Assembly (NCBI GenBank): GCA_963693305.1
Contig: OY855906.1
Coordinates: 11,269,102-11,333,101 of the forward strand
DNA length: 64,000 nt
Origin: Meandrina meandrites
Lineage: Eukaryota; Cnidaria; Anthozoa; Scleractinia; Meandrinidae
Direction of reading: 5' to 3'
Part shown: positions 1 through 30,598 of the stretch, in pieces
How positions within the stretch are numbered: position 1 is the stretch's first letter
How the letters are laid out: the number at the start of each line of letters is the position of its first letter
The notes under the pieces: generated by a model
Told to the model about the DNA's origin: nothing
Seen by the model: the letters and a program-made list of their open reading frames with translations, nothing else
Databases searched by the model: none
Position numbers and translations under genes: made by a program

Positions 1-136
1 ACGAGTGATAATTATAGAAACGGTCGATGTTCCGTTCATAATTTCAATAATGAAGGAATTGATAACGAATATGAATATTGATTGAGAACAAGTACAAATT
101 AAACCCATTTATCTGTAAATTATTATCTCTATTTAG

Positions 137-3100
137 ATATCGACGAGTGTGCCTTGAAAACAGACAACTGTAGTGGCGATGCCTCTTGCAAAAATAACAC
201 CGAAGGATCATTCAATTGTTCTTGCAAACCTGGATTTATTTGTCAAATGGAAGAAAATAGAGTGTGACATTTCATTAAGGTATGTTATATTTACCAGCGC
301 AACTGGTTCCATTTCCGACAAACCCATTCTTTATTGGAAATGGAACCAGTTGCGCCGGTAAATATAACATACCTTAATGAAATGTCACACTCTATTTTCT
401 TCCATTTGACAAAATGTTCTAACATGCAGCAATCATGTGCTATTTGATTCTAGATGAAGCACCATCTTAAATATTCAGCCTAGCTTTTTGCTTTAGGGCC
501 TATTCAATTGGGCAATGTTTTACTATTCAATTGACACATCGCTATTTTAACTGCACCAGATTTGATGATGGGACCAGAAAACCATCTACAAGAAGTGATA
601 TCTGTGCATGCGATGGCATTATTTCTGGTTAAAACGGTATATTTTTTTAGACGTTGTATATTGATGTGAAGAACGCTTTAGTGGCATTGGCTGGAAAACA
701 TAGACAATTTGACAATTTGAATTTTTTTTGGGTGCAGACGCTGGATAAAAACTGTACTTTGTTGTCCAGCAGTGAAGACAGCTAAAGTTTGCTTCGTTTC
801 TATTTATTACTGTTTGTTTATACTTTTAGCCGGGAAAATTGACACGAGTTTTGTCACTAATACATTTAGCTATCTAATACGGTTAGCTAAGCCTGCTACA
901 GCAGTGGAAAGCGATCAAGCGATAATATGAATTCACGGTATATCGTTTTTCCTTGCCTTAGCCTTAGCTTAAAGTGTTTTGGTGCTGGAGAAAGGCGTTC
1001 ATGATATTGCCCGCCCAAAAAAATCATTTGCTTTTGTGCGAAAAAAGGAAGAAGCGCAGAATAGGTTTAGTTGTTGGAAAGCGTATGCATTGTTGCCGTA
1101 GAAGCGCATATAAAATTAGTTTGCGTTTTGTGGCTACGGAAATTTATAAACTGGAGGGCTTTACGGATTTAAATTCCTTGCACTTGTGATGTTTCGTTAG
1201 AACATTTAAAAGCGTCGATGTACGGTTTGTTTTCAAGCTTTCGCCCTTTAAACTTTATCCTCCCGCGAAAAAATACCGCCAGCTGTATTTGCAGTCAAAT
1301 AAAAATTATTTAGTCGTCTGTTCACTTATTGAAGAGCTAAAATTACCCTCTAAAGTTTAAATAAAGTTAAGCGTAATTATGACATTGTCGTAGTTGTTTC
1401 TTTCAGTTTAGCTTGTTAAATTAGAAAGCGTAGGCGCGATAATGTTCGGCAGTATCGTTCGCGCTAGTTCTTACGGCTCCGCCGCCTTGAAATTTCCCTT
1501 CGCGCAAAAAAAAAAAAAAATACATAGTTCAAAGGCAAGCGCAAATTATTTTTATCCGCAATGAATTGTAATCATCTCTCAACAGTGTCATCTTTTACCG
1601 CACGAAACTAATTAAAATAACACCTCAGCCCTACTTCATGAAGATACAAGGTGTCAACCATGGCATTAAGTTGCGTATGCAAATTAGCTGAGGGGACTTT
1701 GAAAACCCCCTATAAGCTAATTTGCATATTTTTTTTTAGTGGCTCAAAGCTCGTCATGTCAAGTGGGAAAACTGCGGTCTCGCGAGCTGTCATTTGCGCG
1801 CTCGACTTCACACTGACATTTAATCTAATTCTGCATGTTCGATTAACGAAGAGGGGTGAATAGGTTTGCGGATCGACGAATTTGGCCTCAAAAAACGCAC
1901 GGATTGCGGATTTTTGCGGTACATTGAGCGGATTCGCGGATTTCAAAAATACATTGGATCGCGAATTAGCTGAAAATTTTGGCCCGGATTCCGGACTCTT
2001 CGTGTCAGAAAGCGTGGATCGTGGTTAATAAACGAAGTTCGGATCACATTGGTCGGTCTACGTCGGTATATTGACGGAATTGTGGCAGGAACAAGCAATG
2101 CTTATAGGCGTTAGTAGTAAGGAGGTTGATATAGTGTATGGGGCACATGACACACTCCATACATTCCAATGTGTTCCAATGTGTTAGGGTGTCGAGCTAG
2201 TGGTTAAATAGGAGTGGCACGGAATTTGATAACGATCTTCTATTGCAGTGATGAGAGTACTTTTTTACATTCATGACTAGTTCTTCGTTTTCTTTTACTA
2301 GGCTGCGATAAGGTGATGGATGTCGGTATTGTAGTAGACTCATCTTCCAGTGTAGGGAATGACAACTACGAAAAAGTGAAGAAATTTTTAATTGATCTTG
2401 TTGACAAGCTGCACGTCTCTTACCGCACGACGCACGTGGGCGTCATCCACTACAACCATAAGCCGTTCTTGGACTGGAACTTTAGCGACGACAGAGCGCA
2501 GAACGCCCAACTTCTCGAGAAAGCCATCAATGCATTTAAGTACCAGCCGGGGGGGACTAGGACGGATAAAGCCATGGATTTGGCTTGGGAAGAGTTGTTT
2601 AAACCCGGGAAAGGCGGGAGACCGAACGTCCCGTACGTGTTGTTAGTTATCACAGACGGAAAGACAAGCCGCAGGTCCAAGGAATACGCATTAGTGCTGA
2701 AGCCATTCAAGGTAATGGAATAACAAACGTTTCCTTCTTTTGCGTGACGACCCCAATACTGGCAAGTGCTTGGCCCACTGTGCTCGTAAAAATGGTATAT
2801 GGACCTTCTTGGTTCAACCCCAGTGTAATAACCACAGCTGGCGTCACTTGAGTCATACTGACGTCACTGGAGTCACAGAGTAACGACAGGTGAAAGCAGG
2901 AAACGGTAAAAACGTTAGAAACAGTGGAAACGGTAGAAACAGTAAAAACGGTAGAAACAGTGGAAACAGTATTAACAGTAGAAACGGTAGAAACTGGAGA
3001 AACAGTAAAAACGGTAGAAACAGTAAAAACGGTAGAAACAGTAGGCTCGATTTCCAGCCGCTTTTTCGGGAAAATGAGCCCGCGGTCATCCCCCCGAAAG

Positions 3101-5601
3101 CACTTCTCGGGGAGGAAAGACCGAACACGAGAGGACGGCGGAAATCGAGCCAATAGAAACAGGAGAAACGGTAGAAACAGTAAAAACGGTAGAAACAGTG
3201 GAAACGGTAGAAACAAGAAAAACGGTAGAAACAGGAGAAACGGTAGAAACAGTAAAAACGGTAGAAACAGTAAAAACGGTAGAAACGGTAGAAACAGTGG
3301 AAACGGTAGAAGCAGTGAAAACAGTATTAACAGTAGAAACGGTAGAAACAGGAGAAACAGTAAAAACAGTAAAAACGGTAGAAGCAGTAAAAACGGTAGG
3401 AACGGTAGAAACGGTAGAAACAGTGGAAACGGTAGAAGCAGTGGAAACAGTATTAACAGTAGAAACGGTAGAAACAGTGGAAACAAAAGAAACAGTAAAA
3501 ACGGTAGAAACAGGAGAAATGTGGAAACGGCAGAAAAAGGAGAAACGGTAGAAACAGTAAAAACGGTAGAAACAGTAGAAACGGTTGAAACAGGAGAAAC
3601 AGTAGAAACAGTGGAAACAATAGAAACAGTAAAAACGGTAGAAATCGGAGTAACAGGAGAAATGTGAAAACGGTAGAAACAGTAAAAACGGTAGAAACAG
3701 GATAAACGGTAAAAACAGTAGAAACGGTAGAAACGGTAGAAACGGTAGAAACAGTAAAAACAGTAGAAACGGTAGAAACAGTGGAAACAGTAGAAACGGT
3801 AGAAACTACCGTTTCCACTGTTTCTACCGTTTCCACTATATCTACCGTTTTTACTGTTTCTACCGTTTCTACCGTTTCCACTGTTTCTACTGTTTCTACC
3901 GTTTCCACTGTTTCTCCTGTTTCAACCGTTTCTACTGTTTCTACCGTTTGCACTGTTTCAACCGTTTCTACTGTTTTTACCGTTTCTCCTGTTTCTACCG
4001 TTTCCACTGTTTCTACCGTTTTTACTGTTTCTACCGTTTCTCTTGTTTCTACCGTTTCCACTGTTTCTACCGTTTCTTCTGTTTCTACAGTTTTTACTGT
4101 TTCTACCGTTTCCACTGTTTCTACCGTTTCTCCTGTTTCTACCGCTTCTACTATTTCTATTGTTTCCACTGTTTCTACCGTTTCTCCTGTTTCTACTGTT
4201 CTATCGTTTCTACTGTTAATACTGTTTCCACTGTCTCTACCGTTTCCACTGCACTGTTTCTACCGTCTCTACCGTTTCTCCTGTTTCTACCGTTTTTCCT
4301 GTTTTTAACGTTTTTACCGTTTTCTGCTTTCTCTTGTCGTTACTCTGTGACTCCAGTGACGTCAGTATGACTCCAGTGACGTCAGCTGTGGTTATTACAC
4401 TGGGGACCGCCCACCTTTTGTCAGTCATTTGTTATTCTTTTGTGTTCATGCTAATCTGCCCGCCAAGCCTCGGCAGCATGTACAGAATACAAAGAATTTG
4501 AACTCGAAAATGAGGTCTGGCGGGCAATCAACATAAACATAAAAGAATAATAAACAGCGTGATAAAGGTCCATTATGCTACTAGTACTTCTAGTGACAAA
4601 AATCATGCCAAAGTTCCCAAGGTAGATTCAAAAATTGTGCTTGTTCAGACGATTTCCGAACACCGGGCACCACAAAAGTCCGAGACGTTTTCCGAAATTC
4701 CGAAATAAAACGATTAAATGGTCCACAAATAAACCAACAACTGATTCAATGCAAAATCCAAAAATTCTGGTTTTATTGCTTGCGCCACAAACATTTACAC
4801 GTGACAAGATTTTAATTTGAATACAATGCGCGCGCTTAAATGTTACCAATGAAAACAGAGTCCTCGCGCGCGGGAAAAGGCGTAAAAATGCCAAGTTCTC
4901 GTGCGCTAATTTAAAGTCACAAAAGTCATAAAGGTCCCAACAGTGCTCGCAAAATAACGTTTCTAATAATTATAAAAACAATATATAATTATAATAAGAA
5001 ACTTCCCAGAATCCTTTGCAACTGAAAAATCGTAAATGCCAAATAACTTGGTCAGTTTGAAGCCAGCAGGAGTACTATGTCGTATAGAAATAACTCTCAC
5101 CATAGTATTTCGTCATTCGATTAAAATGTAATATCATACCTCAATTTTTTTAGGAACTGATTGAACTGATAAACTGTCCTAGTCGAGTTCCTTAATTGAG
5201 GGGTCCACTTTATTACCAGAAGATTTTGAAAAAAAAAGTTTTAGGATAAAAAAGTAACGCTGTGGAGGCCTATCTAACTACTTAAAACTTAGTTAGAGTA
5301 CGTATTAGTATCGGTAATCAAACGGTGACGAGTGAAATTAGGAAATAATTTTACGCGCGTTTTGTCAAAATTCTAATAATCTAATAATTCTAGTAACCGG
5401 CATTTTTTTCTCATATTCAAACAGGCGAAGGATGTTAAGGTGGTCGCTATTGGCGTGGGTCCGTCGGTGGACAAGGAAGAGTTGAAACAGATAGCTGATG
5501 GCAAGGAAGAGAACGTGGTTCAAGTGTCGCAGTTTGACGATCTTGTCTCAAGGATCAAAGAGATTCTTAAAATCTCTTGCTCTGCAAGGAAGCTTGGCTA
5601 A
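137..5601 (+). CDS. EGF and vWA domain protein, 3' part of gene
   Basis: Extracellular adhesion or matrix-type protein; the N-terminus lies left of the window. Exons seen: 137-279 (cbEGF), 2302-2711 and 5425-5601. The first exon follows an ATTTAG acceptor and starts in phase 1, as EGF exons do, reading DIDEC...CSCKPGF. Exons 2 and 3 join in phase 0 across AAG|GTAATG and ACAG|GCG to make one complete vWA domain with a full metal-binding site: DSSSS, the Thr in PGGTRTD, and ITDG. The domain ends in VVAIGVG and the protein stops 18 codons after VSRIKEI. The EGF exon carries a 4-base ATTT duplication that breaks its frame, so this copy may be damaged; another exon may lie between 280 and 2301. 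Matrilin-like or skeletal-matrix vWA proteins are plausible relatives, but the specific identity is unknown. Confidence 0.75.
238..413. repeat. Hairpin: inverted copy of EGF exon end and splice donor
   Basis: Arms of about 80 bp at 238-317 and 334-413 are almost perfect reverse complements with a loop of about 16 bp. The left arm contains the 3' end of the EGF exon and the donor AAG|GTATGT at 277-285; the right arm is an antisense copy of the same exon-intron border. Confidence 0.9.
414..2301. other. Intron, no gene seen
   Basis: AT-rich intronic sequence between the EGF exon and the vWA exon. A short hairpin lies at about 1674-1726 (ATGCAAATTAGCT and its complement). No other exon is convincing, although a phase-adjusting exon is expected here. 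Confidence 0.5.
2818..4406. mobile_element. Foldback element with palindromic minisatellite arms
   Basis: Ends are inverted repeats of about 95 bp: CCCCAGTGTAATAACCACAGC at 2818 and its complement ending at 4406, each containing TGACGTCA-like motifs and GTAACGACA. Between them is an array of the nonamer RGTRGAAAC (18-bp dimers). It runs as the purine strand from about 2891 to 3806, then flips to the complementary orientation from 3807 to about 4320. The element sits inside the intron between the two vWA exons. The layout resembles Foldback (FB) transposons; no transposase or clear target duplication was found. Confidence 0.85.
3044..3151. mobile_element. Small inverted-repeat insert in the minisatellite
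   Basis: A 108-bp block unrelated to the nonamer array interrupts it. It begins GGCTCGATTTCC and ends with the exact complement GGAAATCGAGCC. A second hairpin (CCCCGA...TCGGGG) is inside. It looks like a MITE nested in the array. Confidence 0.7.
4428..4556. mobile_element. MITE-like inverted repeat
   Basis: Arms at about 4428-4464 and 4518-4556 pair over roughly 37 bp with a few mismatches (TTATTCTTTTGTGTT... against its complement, both ending in CTGCCCGCCA or a variant). It lies next to the right end of the foldback element. Confidence 0.65.
4557..5424. other. Intron remainder, nothing recognised
   Basis: AT-rich sequence leading to the acceptor of the last vWA exon (TTCAAACAG at 5416-5424). 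No coding or repeat signal that I could name. Confidence 0.5.
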
Positions 5602-6229
5602 TAGTAAGATAGTTTGTATGTGCGTGGCCTAGAATCGGATCCAATTAGCTCTCGTATTTGATGTATTACTGTATAGTGAGCCAAAGTGCTTATGTGCATG
5701 GAATACGTAAGCACTTTACCGTCAAAATGACTATAACAGTTGATCGGAATTAAAAGCCTTCTCAATAGCGGGACAAACACTTCTGCCACTGAGATAAAAT
5801 GGCCCCTGAGAACTAGGATTAAGTAATCCGTGAAAAGCGCGGGAACATTCACGTACGGAAAATCAAATCTCGTCCACGTGATTGGCTGAGAAGACTCAAG
5901 TTCATTCTGATTGGCTAAAATGAATTGCACGAAAGTCCTTAACTGTTAGAAACTTAGAAAACACACAAACGCAAAATAAGGTCAACACATATTCACTAAT
6001 TCACGAGAAAGAAAGTTTTGGTGAGAATTGCTCAACTTTCCTAGTAGTCTTTTAATTTCTTCATCAGAAATGTCGAGTTGTGCATGAGATAACCTTTGTT
6101 TTTCTTCTGTTTTGCAGGTAAAGCAGCAGTAACGTGAAGAAAACCATCTATTGGTTTCACTTTAAATATCAGGGTTGTAAAAGCAGGGCTTTAGACAATG
6201 GTAGCCATGCATTTAAATTATCAAAAAAC

Positions 6230-6248
6230 AATAAAACGCTGTAATAAA
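6230..6248 (+). terminator. Poly(A) signals of the vWA gene
   Basis: Two AATAAA hexamers at 6230-6235 and 6243-6248, about 630 bp after the stop codon, are the first good cleavage signals downstream of the vWA gene. Confidence 0.5.
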
Positions 6249-7784
6249 AGAATCATACAATGAATATATTGCTTTAATATTTTGTCTCGTTTTACCTTTA
6301 TCTTTTCTTCTCTCTTTCGTAATTTGTCTCCTTTCTCGGAATAAACAAAAATTGTTATCGATATATCAGGCCAGAGCTAATTGGTGTAAGCCTTAAAAAC
6401 CTAGCCTTAAGCTACGAGGGGTCACAATTTGTTTTCGGACGAAGATCTGCTTGGGATTAATTAAATCACCATAATAAATAGCGATTAATATAGATACTAT
6501 AGACCGTGATTTTTCTCTCTCGTAATCATTATTTGGTTAGGCTGACATTTCAAAGTGAAAAGTGGTAAAAACGAATATTTTTTACTGTTTTGAGCAAAGA
6601 GTTGACTTGCTATTAAACGCAAATACCGTACAAGCTCTGTTAAGCCCCCCTGCTTTCCCAGTCTCTTTAAACTCTCCTTTTCTACAAGCCGTATACTTTG
6701 GAAGTTCAATTACCTCAATCTGGAAGTTCTTTTTCATATAAGCCCTTTCATTTCCCCCGTTTCTTTAAACCTTCCTTTCTACAAGCCCCACTCCGGAATT
6801 ACATTTCGTTTTCAATAACCACCCCCTCCCCCCTTTTCCCAGTCTTTTTCCCACTCTGAAAGTTCAATTGTTTTAACCCCCCCCCCCCCCCCTCTTTTCT
6901 CCCTCTCCACAAGCCTGAAATTAGTTCAATTTCTTTTTTTTATAAGCCCCCTCTCTGTTGAGTTTTCCCCTCCCCCCTCCCTAGACGGTAGACCATGTCA
7001 ATCATTTGAACAAGAAAACAAAGTAATTATTGTCTTTTATACTTATTCATCTACCGCATTTACTCTTTACGGTGACTTTTGTGTGAAAATGTGTTTCAAA
7101 ACAGTAGTAAAACATTAGCACCCTAACTGATGTTTTGAAATGGCTCGCCCACTCTCAAAAGGTCTCTATTACGCGCTGCTGGTGCTCAATAGAGCTTTTT
7201 GGCAATGCAATAAAAAGATCATAACTTTCAATTAAAAATCGCTCTGAGCTACTTTTGAAATTTTTACTTTGTACGGCTAGTTTCTATGACTACCACGCAG
7301 TTCTATACAGACTAAATTTTAATGACTGAAAGTTTTTATTACAATTGGGTTTCAGTTCACAGCAAAATATGCTTCATAAAATGAGCTCAACACTTCAAAT
7401 CCAGATTCGCAAACATGCGCAAAGCAACAGAAGCAAACATTCTGCTTTCAATGTAATCACGAAATGTAAAATTGTACTAGGCGAACGAAAATCTGTTATT
7501 CTTTAATTTCCGTTGGCAGGTGGTTGCCACAAAACTAATTAAATCTCTTGTTAATTGCCGTAGACTTTACATTTCTATAGCTATAAAGCCTCCATCTTAA
7601 AAACAGCAAATCGGCGATCAGCTTTCCCCATTAACTGGTTTTTTTTTTCATTTTGTATTTTTGGCACGCCACAACAAACAACACAGCTTAATATCAGAAA
7701 CCTTAATTTGCCCTCAAAATGTAAAGGCAAAACTAAACTTTGTAATCACGTTTGGACCAAAGTTAAATAATTTTTGGCCAAATA
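6249..7784. other. Intergenic, pyrimidine-rich tracts
   Basis: No gene seen. 6640-6990 is rich in C/T runs, including a poly-C run near 6880; the rest is AT-rich. Confidence 0.5.
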
Positions 7785-8201
7785 ATGCCAATAATAACAC
7801 CGCTGGATTTTAAAGAAGAAATTCGCAAGTTCCGTGAACTGCAAGCTCCAAAACTGCCGCCAATAAACCAGAGGAACGGCTATGAAAACTTCTACAGAAC
7901 AGATGATGATTCTCATGGCGAGTCCTTAACACTCCCTGATATTCCAACGACCACAAAAAGACGAATTCGGCTGCGAAAGAAAGCCAAGAAAAATGCTAAG
8001 AAACATCCTGTCAAGGAATCTTCGACTGAGGTGAAAAAGGTCAAGAAAAGGAAACCACCACAGATACGAAAAATACCCGGAGAAATAACAAAATCATTTT
8101 TGGTTGTGTCAAGTGCCGGTGGAACAAATTATTCGCTAATTCAAAGAAGATCATCTTCAGCAAGTGAGGAAAACTGTGATCGGCAAGGAGATGACTTGTA
8201 A
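7785..8201 (+). CDS. Small lysine-rich protein, unknown function
   Basis: Intronless ORF of 138 residues. The middle (about residues 55-100) is very basic, with runs such as RRIRLRKKAKKNAKKH and KKVKKRK that could act as nuclear localisation or nucleic-acid-binding patches. The tail is Ser/Glu-rich (RRSSSASEEN). No signal peptide or membrane segment. An AATAAA at 8250-8255, 49 bases after the stop, supports a real transcript. The start context is weak. I do not recognise the family; a chance ORF is possible but less likely given its composition. Confidence 0.5.
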   Translation: MPIITPLDFKEEIRKFRELQAPKLPPINQRNGYENFYRTDDDSHGESLTLPDIPTTTKRRIRLRKKAKKNAKKHPVKESSTEVKKVKKRKPPQIRKIPGEITKSFLVVSSAGGTNYSLIQRRSSSASEENCDRQGDDL

Positions 8202-8249
8202 CTGAGTGCTGTGCCAGCAAGAAGCGAAACAAGTAAATTATACTTTGGA

Positions 8250-8255
8250 AATAAA
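8250..8255 (+). terminator. Poly(A) signal after the small basic ORF
   Basis: AATAAA placed 49 nt downstream of the stop codon at 8201. Confidence 0.45.
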
Positions 8256-9030
8256 TTATTAATTTTAAGTCTGTATCAAACGAGGACACATTGTTCCAGA
8301 CGCAAATGTTTTCCTGTATGCCCTCGCGCGCAACATTTGTCGAGAGTCTGTCGAGGACACAAAATTTGTGACCGAGACACAAAAAGTGTTTCTGAATTAT
8401 TTTTTTTTCAGAAACATTTTGTCTGCAACAAATGTTTCCAGGTTTGCGCAGCATGGGAACAAAAACATAGATGTCAGTAGGAGAAGACATTTGTGTTGTG
8501 ATTGTTAAGAAAACGTCAAGCACAGAAGCATTTTGCGGGAGTGTAAAAGAAAAATGAAACATTTGTGAACTTTTCAGAGCGAAGCCGTTGCAATCATAAT
8601 GTAACATTACCGTAAAAATTCAATTGAGTGCACGAGGCACTTGTCATTATATGTTGGTACCTCAATGCAAGAGGGAGGCTGCTTTTTGGAGAAAAGGTTA
8701 CTAACGGTATTTCTTGTTATCATTTGATGTTCTGGCATAGTTACGCCATCTTTTGACATATCGAACCACGGGGCTTGTGACGAAATTAATGTGGTTTACC
8801 TCTAAACCACGACAACTTACCGAATCTACAGTACGTCTTTGTGGTTTGTATTGCAGGAAATAGTTTTAGATCTTTGCTAGCCACTTTTGCACATGTATTC
8901 ATTCATTCGCATATCGTCTGCTCTACAATAAACGTTGCTTGCCCAAGCACAAAGTTACTCGCGTGTTGCTACAGGGCTGATTGTCTACAGATAAATAAAT
9001 GAAGATGGTAAATTTTAAGCTCGGTAATGA
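8256..9030. other. Intergenic, no gene seen
   Basis: Contains near-inverted stretches around 8290-8480 (ACAAATGTTTCC / GGAAACATTTGT types) but no convincing gene. Confidence 0.4.
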
Positions 9031-9039
9031 AATATGAAA

Positions 9040-9250
9040 GATGAAATATTCAACATGACGCGTGCGTGGGACAAAGAAAATATCTGAATCCCTGACCGGA
9101 ATCGAAGCCATGACCTCCCAAACACCAAGCACTGGGCACTCTATCCGCTGAGCTACGAGAGCTCATGGTAAACAAGGCCATTTATTAGGTTCATATGTGA
9201 CACGCGTCCTGCATACTGCTAGGATCGGCAGTGTCGATAGCTAACGTGAA
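9040..9250 (-). repeat. tRNA-derived SINE, family A
   Basis: On the minus strand it shows a tRNA-like head: A-box TAGCTCAGCGGATAGAG and B-box GGTCATGGCTTCGATTCC, then a tail with TTTTCTTTGTCCCACGC. Unpaired acceptor and anticodon arms rule out a working tRNA. It matches the copy at 18395-18600, including the upstream block with GACACGCGTCCTG. Confidence 0.75.
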
Positions 9251-9309
9251 AGATGAAATAATCACATCTTGGCGCAGAAAGACCGCATTACAAGTGAGTT
9301 ATACAACGT

Positions 9310-9315
9310 ATTTAT
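9310..9315 (-). terminator. Poly(A) signal of the NOX gene
   Basis: AATAAA on the minus strand (TTTATT on plus) about 20 nt after the NOX stop codon. Confidence 0.45.
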
Positions 9316-9334
9316 TTCGTTTTGTCAGGTATTC

Positions 9335-28742
<19,408 letters not shown>

Positions 28743-30598
28743 CGAGCTTTCTAAGCGGTTGTGTAAATCCAGTTTATCCTTGCTGTCAACTGGAGAATTT
28801 TTCTATGAAGGGTAACTCAGTCACAAGGGCCTTGTTAATGCTAAGTTTTTCTGCTCCGAAGCGCCGGTTAAATACTTGTGAATCTTTGCTCGGTGTTTCA
28901 GACGCATGGATAACAGCCAAACACACGAGGATCGCATCACGACGAATGTTTTGAATCACGACAAAAGACAATCGACAATAGCTCTTTGTCTTTTAATAAG
29001 AACCTAAAAACAATCTAGTTTCCGGTTGGACAACTCGCGCGTTGGATATTGAGTTTTAAATAGAAACATTGGGAACCATGGCGTCTATTATGAAACTCCG
29101 CCGTAATTGATTGAAAAACCACAGGTTCCCCAACTACAAGCTTACTCTTTCACCAGGCTGCTCGCCTGCTCTTTCACTCACAATTTGCCTTAAGTTTTCT
29201 CCCCTCCTTGCTATAGACAAACAGGAGTGAAACCGAAAGCATTTCAAATGGCTTTTTCTCCCGCAAAAACGGAAGAGGTAACAAATGAACGCCCATTCTG
29301 ACTAAAGTGTGAATCTTTATTTTATCTTTACTCTATTTCCGCGTAGTTCAACTGCCAGCCTGTCAGACATCATGGGGTACTTGGCACTTCCTGGCCACAT
29401 GGGTTGGCGAGCACGTTGTTTTAGGTGTAACTGCCCAGAGCCAAACAGAACGTCTCAATGATGGGAAAACGGAAAAAAAATGCTTGAAAGCCAAAACGGA
29501 GAAAACGCAATACGGTTTACAAGATTAAAAAGCACAAGCAACACTACAGGTTAACTAAAAACGTCGGCGCAGATCATAAATTATTATCTTCTGTTTTTCG
29601 GGACATGAAAACATCCTGAATAATATCTTGTTAGAGGTACTTCAACCGAAAGACCGGCTGTTCAAAGAGCATCACCCTTGCGCATTGGCCTGCTTCACAC
29701 GACGCCAAAAAGGAAACATGTAGGAACAAGACCTGTGGTGCGAGCTAGGCGGGTGACTTCTATTAAAAAATGTCGCCAGTCTCAACGCATTAGTCCGTTT
29801 TGACACCTTGCGGAGCTTGTTTCAATACATTCCTTACAGCAGCAATTGGAAAATTTGTCGACTACTATCTGGTTTAGATGTCAGAAACCGAGATCTTGGA
29901 CTTATTTTGTAACGAATGGGAACCTATCCAGGCTGCATTTATCTACGATACTAAACGACCATGGAAGATTATATCGTCTACCGACCCTTTGACACTCTCG
30001 AAATTTTGTAACTTGTGAAAAAAAAGACTAGGCCGGAAATAGTTGAAACAGATGCAAGCAACAGCCCTGTTCACCGCCCTCCCAGCTCCACCTATGGTTA
30101 ACACCCTGCTTGACGCGAGTCCAACGAGGACAAAGATTTTTGCAGTTGTCTGGTAAGTAGCCCAAAAATATAGGCCACCAGATCCTCAGGTAAGTATTTA
30201 CCAAAACAACAGAGTAGATTTCAGTTTCGAAAACTTTGTGAGCTACAATTGTAGATAAATGCAAAAACGTTTACGATTAGGATGCCCGATGTAGCAGTCA
30301 ATAGAAAATGGAGTCGGCTATAAAAAGAAATCAAATCTGCGCTACAAGGTACGGGGGTATGGGAGCACACTCAAAATCATCAGCAGTGCACGTTCGATTC
30401 CTGTCGCGCGCGAAAACATAACGCAGATGTTGTTGTGAAAACAAGTGGCATTTATTGATAATTAACGACATCAAAACGTCCTATAAGAAAGTCCTGCTTT
30501 CCGTGCGTTTACTCGCAACGGAGCAGATAATAGTGCTCAACAAGTACGCGGTGGGGGAGGGGAGGGGAACAGGAGATGGGCGAGGGAATAGCGCGCGA
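28743..30598. other. NOX-WTAP intergenic region
   Basis: Holds the presumed NOX promoter or 5' UTR (the exon frame is open up to a stop near 28803) and the WTAP 3' UTR. A minus-strand AATAAA at about 30451 could end WTAP. No other gene seen. Confidence 0.5.

Noticed and set aside
2707..4370. Several long open frames (up to 259 codons) rich in Thr-Val-Glu, Asn-Gly-Arg or Phe-Leu
   Set aside because: They exist on both strands only because the 9-base repeat unit is a multiple of three without stop codons; no start context, splice fit or family match.
9090..9170. A tRNA gene on the minus strand
   Set aside because: A- and B-box are present but the arms do not pair into a cloverleaf and the sequence recurs at 18395 with a common tail; it is a SINE head.
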